This document shows, in pieces, positions 15,740 to 22,515 of a stretch of DNA of 31,848 nucleotides. This DNA is from Chromatiales bacterium. GTDB lineage: Bacteria; Pseudomonadota; Gammaproteobacteria; Chromatiales; Chromatiaceae. A program made the position numbers and the translations under genes. Below the pieces are notes generated by a model, which was not told the DNA's origin, ran no database searches, and saw only the letters and a program-made list of their open reading frames with translations. Position 1 is the first letter of the stretch. Each line of letters begins with the position of its first letter. Location of the stretch: the NCBI GenBank assembly GCA_024762485.1, contig JANTHH010000004.1, positions 1-31,848 of the forward strand, written 5' to 3'.

Positions 15740-16431
15740 GCGCCTTGAGTAAAACAGCGACTGATCAAACGGCACTCAAGTTGACCCAGCTGGAACGCGG
15801 CTACAAGTTCTCCCATTCGGTCATTGGCGAGAGCATGTTGCGCACCAGCGAGCTGCAGGTGTTGTTGCATGGCCTGATCGATACCCTGCTGGCCAAGGGC
15901 ATTACCACTGAAGCGGAACTTTTCACCGCGATGCAAATAGTGCGCGATGAGCTGGCCAAGCGCGACGAGCTCGACTGGCAGCGGGCCATGATTCGCAAAG
16001 ATGCGACGGAAGACAACAAACCGGTTGCCGAGGTGGATTGCAAGGGAAGACTGCATCTCTGCAAATCCGCCTGTTGTAAATTGGACTTTGCGCTCAGCGT
16101 ACTGGAACTGGAGGCGGCCGAAATCAAGTGGGATCTGGGCCGCCCCTACTTCATCCGCCATGACAGCGGCGGCTATTGCACCCATCTGGATTGGGCCACC
16201 GGCGGCTGCACCGTCTACGAAAAACGACCCGGCGTTTGCCGAAATTACAGCTGCTCCAAGGATGAACGTATCTGGCTCGACTTCGACAACATGAAACTCA
16301 ACCATGAATGGATCGATGCCAACCTGAGCGGCATCAGCGAACTGGTTCTGACCGATGTCTTCATGCATGACCGCACCCAGCTGCAAGCCGCTGCAGAACA
16401 GGAACCATCGACCAATGAGGTTTCCCCATGA
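15736..16431 (+). CDS. YkgJ-type cysteine-cluster protein
   Basis: 231 residues; ATG 15736 overlaps the HEAT gene stop by 4 nt. The N-terminal 90 residues are helical. The cysteine cluster begins VDCKGRLHLCKSACCKL, continues with GGYCTHLD and GGCTVYEKRPGVCRNYSC, and has the spacing of the YkgJ family, thought to bind zinc or an iron-sulfur centre. No enzymatic role is established for the family. Its presence between cargo and baseplate genes suggests metal-dependent handling or modification of the cargo, or of a particle protein. Confidence 0.83.
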   Translation: MSALSKTATDQTALKLTQLERGYKFSHSVIGESMLRTSELQVLLHGLIDTLLAKGITTEAELFTAMQIVRDELAKRDELDWQRAMIRKDATEDNKPVAEVDCKGRLHLCKSACCKLDFALSVLELEAAEIKWDLGRPYFIRHDSGGYCTHLDWATGGCTVYEKRPGVCRNYSCSKDERIWLDFDNMKLNHEWIDANLSGISELVLTDVFMHDRTQLQAAAEQEPSTNEVSP

Positions 16432-17081
16432 CCACCTTCCCCAACTCCCCTCAACTGCTCAAGGGCGGCATCGTCATGATGGCGCCGGACACGGGCCAGG
16501 TGCTGCGGGTCATCTCGCTGCAATACAACCCGGACACCCTGACGCGTTCCTTTCAGGTACAGGCCTATGGTGATGGTAGCGACCGTTCCGAGGCACTACG
16601 CCTGAAGGCCTCGCCGGTGGAGACCATCAAGCTGGAGGCGGAGATCGATGCCGCCGACCAGCTGGAGTTTCCCGACCAGCACCAGAACGTCGTCGAGAAC
16701 GGCATCCATGGCCAGCTGGCGGCCCTCGAAGGCATGCTCTACCCGAGCAGCGAGGCGCTGCAGAATAACCACGGTCAGGCGGCCCGCGGGGTGCTGGAGA
16801 TCGCACCCATGGAGGCGCCACTGAGTCTGTTCGTATGGAGCAAGCAACGTGCCGTGCCGGTACGGGTCAGCGAGTTTTCCGTCACCGAGGAGGCCTTCGA
16901 CCCGAGGCTGAACCCGATCCGCGCCAAGATCAATCTGAGCCTGCGAGTGCTGTCGGTCAACGACCTCGGCTTCGCCCACCGCGGCGGCAGCCTGTTCATG
17001 AGTTATCTGAAAAACAAGGAGGCGCTGGCCGGCATGGTCGGCAGCGCCACGCTCAGCAGCCTAGGACTGGAGGGCCTGTGA
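16428..17081 (+). CDS. tube initiator / CIS tube protein (Pvc7-like, without LysM)
   Basis: 217 residues; ATG 16428 overlaps the previous stop by 4 nt. The N-terminal block LLKGGIVMMAPDTG, then LQYNPDTLTRSFQVQAYG, and the later APLSLFVWSKQRAVPVRVSEF with EEAFDPRLNPIRAKI are typical of the contractile injection system tube family (Pvc7/Afp7), which forms the ring joining the spike hub to the tube. The LysM domain often fused at its C-terminus is absent here and encoded by the next gene. Confidence 0.87.
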   Translation: MTTFPNSPQLLKGGIVMMAPDTGQVLRVISLQYNPDTLTRSFQVQAYGDGSDRSEALRLKASPVETIKLEAEIDAADQLEFPDQHQNVVENGIHGQLAALEGMLYPSSEALQNNHGQAARGVLEIAPMEAPLSLFVWSKQRAVPVRVSEFSVTEEAFDPRLNPIRAKINLSLRVLSVNDLGFAHRGGSLFMSYLKNKEALAGMVGSATLSSLGLEGL

Positions 17082-17443
17082 TGGACGATCCCCTGAAGGC
17101 CTTGCTCGATGCGGGCGTGCTGGACACCTCCCGCTTCCCCGACAACAGCCGTTACCACGGCATCGAGATCGCCACTCTCGAACGCGAAGGCGGGGAGCCG
17201 ATCGCCTATCTCAAACGCCGTTTCGTACCACCGCCGGAACGCTTCTCCGTGTTGCAGGAGCACACCGTGGTCGAGGGCGACCGGGTCGACAACCTGGCGG
17301 CGCAATACCTGGGAGACCCCGAACTCTACTGGCGCCTGTGTGACGCCAATGGCGTGATGCAACCCGACGAACTGACCGAGTATAGCGGCGATAAGGTCGC
17401 CATTACCCTGCCGGAAGGGGTACCGGGAGAGAGCGATGCATGA
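17081..17443 (+). CDS. LysM-domain baseplate protein
   Basis: 120 residues; ATG 17081 shares one base with the previous stop (TGATG). Residues 60-110 carry a LysM-like domain: EHTVVEGDRVDNLAAQYLGDPELYWRL, the pattern of P2 gpX/T4 gp53-type tail proteins. The N-terminus has DTSRFPDNSRYHGIEIATL. In phage tails such LysM proteins sit at the baseplate and clamp it together; despite the name, they need not bind peptidoglycan. It overlaps the hub gene by 8 nt. Confidence 0.88.
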   Translation: MDDPLKALLDAGVLDTSRFPDNSRYHGIEIATLEREGGEPIAYLKRRFVPPPERFSVLQEHTVVEGDRVDNLAAQYLGDPELYWRLCDANGVMQPDELTEYSGDKVAITLPEGVPGESDA

Positions 17444-18566
17444 GCGCGTCGAACTGAACCTGTTCATCGGTCCGGCGGTGCCCATCCCCGCGCCGCAGGC
17501 GGCCATCGAGGCGCTGCAAAAGGTGCAGGTTCAGGTCAATGGCGGCGACACGCCGAGCGGCTTCGAACTCACCTTTTCACTCGCCAAGCGTTCGCCCTTG
17601 CAGACACTCTTTCTGCTCACCGGCGGCAGCAGCATCCCCGTGATGCGGGTGGTGATCATGATCACCCTGGGCGGCACCAGCGAGGTGATCATGGACGGGG
17701 TGATGACCCATCACGAGATCCGTCCCGGCAGTGATGGCAGCAAGTCGAGTCTGATCGTCAAGGGCAAGGACCTCACCGCTCTGATGGACCTTATCGAGCT
17801 GAACGGCGTGCCCTTTCCGGCCATGCCGCCCGCGCTGCGGGTGCTGACCATCCTCGCCAAGTACGCCGCCTTCGGCGTGGTGCCGATGGTGATCCCCAGT
17901 GTGGTGGAGGACCTGCCGATCCCCATCGAGCGCATCCCCACCCAGCAGGGCAGCGACCTCGCCTACGTCTCGCAGCTGGCCCATGAGGTGGGCTATGTGT
18001 TCTACATGGAGCCACTGCCGGCGCCCGGCACCTGCCGCGCCTACTGGGGACCGGAGATCAAGGTCGGGCCGCCACAGCCGGCGCTGAACACCGATATGGA
18101 CGTGTTCACCAACGTGGAGTCGCTCTCCTTCCAGTTCGACAAGGAATCGAAGGAGATGCCGGTGGTGTTCATCCAGAACCAGGCCACCAAGGCGCCGATC
18201 CCGATCCCCATTCCGGACATCACCCCCCTGAATCCGCCACTGGGTGCGGTGCCCCCGCTGCCGCCCAAGCTCAAGTTTCTCAACGACACCGCCAAGCTGT
18301 CGCCGATCGGCGCGGTGATGCAGGGCATAGCCTACGCCTCGCGACACGCCGATGCTGTCACCGGCGAGGGCAGCCTCAAGGTCACCCGCTATGGGCGGGT
18401 GCTGAAGGCGCGGCAACTGGTAGGGGTGCGCGGCGCCGGCGATGCCTTCGATGGCCTGTACTACGTCAAGCGTGTCAGCCACAACATCGAGCGCGGCGAA
18501 TACACGCAGAATTTCTCCCTGGCCCGCAATGGCCTGTTGTCCACCACACCGAGGGTTCCGGCATGA
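17436..18566 (+). CDS. baseplate hub protein (gp27 / VgrG N-terminal-like)
   Basis: 376 residues from ATG 17436. The start, VELNLFIGPAVPIPAP, then FELTFSLAKRSPLQ, the middle IPTQQGSDLAYVSQLAHEVGY, and the C-terminal GLYYVKRVSHNIERGEYTQNF are hallmarks of the gp27/gpD hub fold. The protein forms the trimeric hub at the end of the tube and carries the spike. In PVC, hub and spike are fused in Pvc8; here the spike is a separate gene overlapping by 4 nt. A Pro-rich loop (about 245-275) interrupts the second half. Confidence 0.88.
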   Translation: MHERVELNLFIGPAVPIPAPQAAIEALQKVQVQVNGGDTPSGFELTFSLAKRSPLQTLFLLTGGSSIPVMRVVIMITLGGTSEVIMDGVMTHHEIRPGSDGSKSSLIVKGKDLTALMDLIELNGVPFPAMPPALRVLTILAKYAAFGVVPMVIPSVVEDLPIPIERIPTQQGSDLAYVSQLAHEVGYVFYMEPLPAPGTCRAYWGPEIKVGPPQPALNTDMDVFTNVESLSFQFDKESKEMPVVFIQNQATKAPIPIPIPDITPLNPPLGAVPPLPPKLKFLNDTAKLSPIGAVMQGIAYASRHADAVTGEGSLKVTRYGRVLKARQLVGVRGAGDAFDGLYYVKRVSHNIERGEYTQNFSLARNGLLSTTPRVPA

Positions 18567-19078
18567 CAAGCAACCAACAATATCTGGGCAAGTACCGCGG
18601 CACGGTGGTGAACAACGTCGACCCCATGCAGATCGGCCGCATCCAGGTAATGGTGCCTGATGTCTCCAACGTCATGCTCTCCAGCTGGGCCATGCCCTGC
18701 GTGCCGGTGGCCGGCATGAACATGGGCATGTTCACCGTGCCGATGATCGGCGCCGGGGTGTGGATCGAATTCGAGCAGGGCAACCCGGACTACCCCATCT
18801 GGGTCGGCGGTTTCTGGGGCAGCGCCGCCGAGGTGCCGCTGCTGTCCCATACAGTGCCCCCGGCGGTACCCGGCATCACCCTGCAGACACCCCTCAAGAA
18901 CGGCATCGTGGTCAGCGACGTGCCCGGCCTCACCGGCGGCATCCAGCTGCAGACCGCCACCGGCGCCATGATCTCAGTCACCGACCTGGGCATCACCATC
19001 TCCAATGGCAAGGGCGCCGTCATCAATATGACCGGGCCGACGGTGGACATCAACGCCGGCGCCCTGACAGTGGTCTGA
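18563..19078 (+). CDS. spike protein (gp5 / gpV-like, OB fold plus beta-helix)
   Basis: 171 residues; ATG 18563 overlaps the hub stop by 4 nt. Residues 8-95 match the gp5-type OB fold: GKYRGTVVNNVDPMQIGRIQ and MIGAGVWIEFEQGNPDYPIWVGG. The C-terminal 50 residues (IQLQTATGAMISVTDLGITI) suit the short triple-stranded beta-helix that forms the needle. It separates the hub from the PAAR-like tip encoded next. Confidence 0.92.
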   Translation: MTSNQQYLGKYRGTVVNNVDPMQIGRIQVMVPDVSNVMLSSWAMPCVPVAGMNMGMFTVPMIGAGVWIEFEQGNPDYPIWVGGFWGSAAEVPLLSHTVPPAVPGITLQTPLKNGIVVSDVPGLTGGIQLQTATGAMISVTDLGITISNGKGAVINMTGPTVDINAGALTVV

Positions 19079-19091
19079 GGAGGAACGAACA

Positions 19092-19409
19092 ATGCCCGCC
19101 CCCATCCTCCACCTCGGCGCCACCATCACCTGCCTGCACGCCGGTCCGGCCCAACCGCTGTCGCCCTTTGCGCGGGTCATGGTCAGCGGCCAGCCGGTGG
19201 TCACCCTGGCCACCCCCTATGCGGTGAGCGGCTGTTCGCTGAGCGGTTCTGGCTCCCCGCCCTGCGTCACCGCCCAGTGGGTGACGGGCGCCGTGCGCGT
19301 CATGGCCGGGGGCGCGCCGGTGATCATCCAGACCAGCCAGGCGGTGTGCACGCCCACCGGCACCGGGCTGCTGCCGCTGGTGGCACAGACGAGGGTACTG
19401 GCGACATGA
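19092..19409 (+). CDS. PAAR-like spike tip protein (Pvc10-like)
   Basis: 105 residues, ATG 19092 after AGGAGGAACG. It shows the PAAR-like pattern: MPAPILHLGATITCLHAGPA at the start, then CSLSGSGSPPCVTAQWVTGAVRV, with four cysteines (14, 48, 57, 82) able to bind a metal at the sharpened tip. It caps the spike and may carry extensions or effectors in related systems; this one has none. Confidence 0.87.
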   Translation: MPAPILHLGATITCLHAGPAQPLSPFARVMVSGQPVVTLATPYAVSGCSLSGSGSPPCVTAQWVTGAVRVMAGGAPVIIQTSQAVCTPTGTGLLPLVAQTRVLAT

Positions 19410-19774
19410 ACAGCATCGACTACCCCTTCCGCTTCGACGGTCGCGGCCGCACCGCGCAGAGCGACGAGGACCAGTACATCCGCGACCTGATCGAACAGGT
19501 ACTGCTGACCGCGCCGGGCGAGCGGGTGATGCGGCCCGACTTTGGCAGCGGCGTGCGGCAGCTGCTGTTTGGCGCCGCCAGCCCGGAGGTGGCCACCGCC
19601 AGCCAGTACCTGGTGCAGAGTTCCCTGCAGCAGTGGCTGGCCGACCTGATCACGGTGGAGGCGGTCGACGTGCAGGCCCGGGACGGCAGCCTGTCGATCA
19701 CCGTGCAATACGTGGTGCGCCGCAGCCAGGCCCGCGCCAGTGCCGAGATCAGCGTGCCGGGAGGTGCCGCATGA
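19406..19774 (+). CDS. baseplate wedge protein (gp25 / gpW-like, Pvc9-like)
   Basis: 122 residues; ATG 19406 overlaps the tip gene by 4 nt. It carries the GPW/gp25 pattern: YPFRFDGRGRTAQSDEDQYIRDLIEQVLLTAPGERVM up to the conserved RPDFGSGVRQLLF. The EPR-like turn of T4 gp25 is here the GERVMRPDFGSG segment. gp25 sits at the core of the baseplate and nucleates the sheath. Confidence 0.93.
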   Translation: MNSIDYPFRFDGRGRTAQSDEDQYIRDLIEQVLLTAPGERVMRPDFGSGVRQLLFGAASPEVATASQYLVQSSLQQWLADLITVEAVDVQARDGSLSITVQYVVRRSQARASAEISVPGGAA

Positions 19775-22515
19775 GGTACTACTGCTGCGACGAACGCCGC
19801 CGCGAAGTGGTCAAGCTGAGCGGGACGCTCAACGGCCTCGACTATATCGAGGTGCACGACAGTGGCGTGACCGGTGATCCCCTGCGCCAGCTGACCCTGT
19901 TCCTCAAGTTCCTGCGCCCGCCCTCGGGCCTCGACAGGAACAACATCGTCATCGACGGCGGCGAACGCATCGAAGAGATCGACATCGACTGGGTCGCCAC
20001 CCCCACGACCCTGCCCGCCGGGGAACCGGCCGATCTGGTGGACGGGCTCGACCCCGCCGATCGGTTCCTGGTGGTTCGCTGCAAGTTCTACGGCGACTAT
20101 TCCTTCTATACGCTGCGCCTGGTCAGCGGCCCCGGCGTGGACACGCCGCCGGCCGGCTTCGACCCGCTGCTCGCCAGCCTGCGGTTCTCCTTCAAGGTAC
20201 AGTGCGAGTCGGACTTCGACTGCCTCGGCAAGACCCCCTGCCCCGTCCAGCCCGGCGAAGCGCCGCCCCTAGACTATCTGGCCAAGGACTACGCCAGCTT
20301 CCGCCGCCTGATGCTGGACCGCATGAGCGTGCTGTTGCCCGAATGGCGCAGCCGCAACGCCGCCGACCTGGGCATCACCCTGGTGGAACTGCTGGCCTAT
20401 GTCGGCGACCATCTCTCCTACCAGCAGGACGCCGTCGCCACCGAGGCCTATCTCGGCACCGCACGCCGGCGCACCTCCCTGCGCCGCCACGCCCGATTGA
20501 TGGACTACCCGGTCCACGATGGCTGCAATGCCCGCGCCTGGGTAAGGGTGTGGGTCAACGACGACGGCGTCGAGCTGCCCCGCGGCATCGCCATGCTGAC
20601 CCGCACGTCCGACATCGACGAACGCATCGCACCGGCCAGCGATGCCTGGTTCGACGCCCTGGCCGCTGGCGCCGAGGTCTTCGAGACGGTCGAATCGACC
20701 CTGCTCTACCGCGAACACGAAGAACTGGATTTCTATACCTGGGGCGAGCGCGAATGCTGCCTGCCGAAGGGGGCGACCAGCGCCACCCTCGCCGGCCACC
20801 ACCCCAACCTGAAGGCCGGCGACGTGCTGCTCTTCGCCGAGCGCCTCGGTCCGCGCACCGGTTATGGCGAGGATGCCGACCGCGACCACCGCTGGGCCGT
20901 GCGACTCAGCCACGTGCAGCCGGCCGAGGACCCTTCCGGCGGCCTGTTCCTCGAACCGCCGAGCAACGAGGCGACGCCGGTGACCGAGATCCACTGGGTC
21001 GAGGAAGACGCCCTGCCCTTCCCACTCTGCCTCTCCACGGTCACCGATGCGGAACACGGCGAAGACTATCTCGAAGGCGTCAGCGTGGCCTATGGCAACG
21101 TGGTGCTGGTCGACCACGGCCGAACCGTCGCAGACGAGGCCCTCGGCACCGTCCCCCAGGCGCGCCTGGCCGCGGCCACGGAAGGCGCCCAGCTCGACTG
21201 CAATCATCCGCCAGCGGCCATCATCCCTCCCCGCTTCCGCCCCAGGCTGCAGCAGGCGCCGCTGACCCATGCCCTGCCACTGCAGTGGCGGCGGCTGTTC
21301 GCCATCCAGGCCACCCCGGCCATCCTCGCCGATCTGCAGGCGCACATCTTTTCCGCCGAACTGGAAGACGCCCTGCAGGGCCAGGGGGTGCAGTTCAGCG
21401 CAACGGTGATCGTACGGGGGGGTGACGGCCGCTGGTCGCTGGCCGATGGCGTGCAGGCCTATCAGCTACGGCTCGAAGACGACCAACTGCAAGTCTATAC
21501 CCCGGGCGAGGCCGCCAGCCGCGTGACCGCCGCCAAACCCCGGCGGGCCCGCCCGCAGGTCACGCTCACCAGCCTCCACGCCGGTCGGTACGACCCGTGG
21601 CAGCCACGCGCCGACCTGCTGGCCAGCAGCGCCGAGGCGCGGGAGTTCGTGGTCGAATGCGAACACGATAGCAGCGCCTTCATACGCTTTGGAGACGACT
21701 ACCACGGCAAGCGGCCCGACAGCGGCAGCGAATTCTCCGCCAGCTACCGCATCGGCAACGGCAGCGCCGGCAATGTCGGCCTGGACTCCATCGTCCATGT
21801 GGTCAGCGACGATGCCCGCCTGCTGAGGGTCAGCAACCCCCTGCCGGCCCGCGGCGGTGTCGATGCGGAAACGGCCGAACAGATCCGGCGCGATGCCCCC
21901 GAGGCCTTCCGCCAGCAGGAACGGGCCGTCACGGCAGAGGACTATGCCGCGGTCAGCGAACAATTCGACGACGTGCAACGCGCCGCCGCCAGCTTCCGCT
22001 GGACCGGCAGCTGGTACACGGTGTTTCTCACCACCGACCGCAAGGGCGGCAAGGCCGTGGACGATGACTTCGAACGGCAGATGCTCGATCACGTCGAGCG
22101 CTACCGCATGGCCGGCAACGACCTCGAAGTGGACGGCCCCCGCTACGTGCCCCTGGAACTGGCCATGACCGTCTGCGTCGAGCCTGACTATTTCCGCGCC
22201 GACGTGCGCGCCGCGCTGATGCGCATCTTCAGCCGGGGCTGGCTGCCCGATGGCCGCCCGGCCCTGTTCCACCCGGACAATTTCACCTTCGGCCAGCCCG
22301 TCTACCTGAGCAGGCTCTATGCCGCCGCCCAGGCGGTGGAGGGCGTGGCCTCGGTGGTGATCGACCGCTTCAAGCGCCTGCGACTGCCGGACGACCCGAC
22401 GCCCCTGGATGAAGGGGTACTGAAGCTGGGACGGCTGGAGATCGCGCGGCTCGACAACGACCCCAATTTTCCCGAGCGCGGCGTGTTGAAACTGGCCGTG
22501 GGAGGTGGCAAATGA
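19771..22515 (+). CDS. large baseplate wedge protein 1 (gpJ/gp6-like, Pvc11-like)
   Basis: 914 residues; ATG 19771 overlaps the gp25 stop by 4 nt. It opens with MRYYCCDERRREVVK and LNGLDYIEV, an N-terminal pattern of eCIS gpJ-like proteins. Residues near 170 have LAKDYASFRRLMLDRMSVL, then GITLVELLAYVGDHLSYQQD, typical of gp6/gpJ wedge proteins. Around 660-700 are GNGSAGNVGLDSIVHVV and RGGVDAETAEQIRRDAPEAF, also hallmarks. It pairs with the next gene product to form the wedge ring of the baseplate. Confidence 0.92.
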   Translation: MRYYCCDERRREVVKLSGTLNGLDYIEVHDSGVTGDPLRQLTLFLKFLRPPSGLDRNNIVIDGGERIEEIDIDWVATPTTLPAGEPADLVDGLDPADRFLVVRCKFYGDYSFYTLRLVSGPGVDTPPAGFDPLLASLRFSFKVQCESDFDCLGKTPCPVQPGEAPPLDYLAKDYASFRRLMLDRMSVLLPEWRSRNAADLGITLVELLAYVGDHLSYQQDAVATEAYLGTARRRTSLRRHARLMDYPVHDGCNARAWVRVWVNDDGVELPRGIAMLTRTSDIDERIAPASDAWFDALAAGAEVFETVESTLLYREHEELDFYTWGERECCLPKGATSATLAGHHPNLKAGDVLLFAERLGPRTGYGEDADRDHRWAVRLSHVQPAEDPSGGLFLEPPSNEATPVTEIHWVEEDALPFPLCLSTVTDAEHGEDYLEGVSVAYGNVVLVDHGRTVADEALGTVPQARLAAATEGAQLDCNHPPAAIIPPRFRPRLQQAPLTHALPLQWRRLFAIQATPAILADLQAHIFSAELEDALQGQGVQFSATVIVRGGDGRWSLADGVQAYQLRLEDDQLQVYTPGEAASRVTAAKPRRARPQVTLTSLHAGRYDPWQPRADLLASSAEAREFVVECEHDSSAFIRFGDDYHGKRPDSGSEFSASYRIGNGSAGNVGLDSIVHVVSDDARLLRVSNPLPARGGVDAETAEQIRRDAPEAFRQQERAVTAEDYAAVSEQFDDVQRAAASFRWTGSWYTVFLTTDRKGGKAVDDDFERQMLDHVERYRMAGNDLEVDGPRYVPLELAMTVCVEPDYFRADVRAALMRIFSRGWLPDGRPALFHPDNFTFGQPVYLSRLYAAAQAVEGVASVVIDRFKRLRLPDDPTPLDEGVLKLGRLEIARLDNDPNFPERGVLKLAVGGGK

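Noticed and set aside
20269..21345. Open frame of 358 codons on the minus strand
   Set aside because: Shadow of the first gpJ-like gene; no domain recognised.
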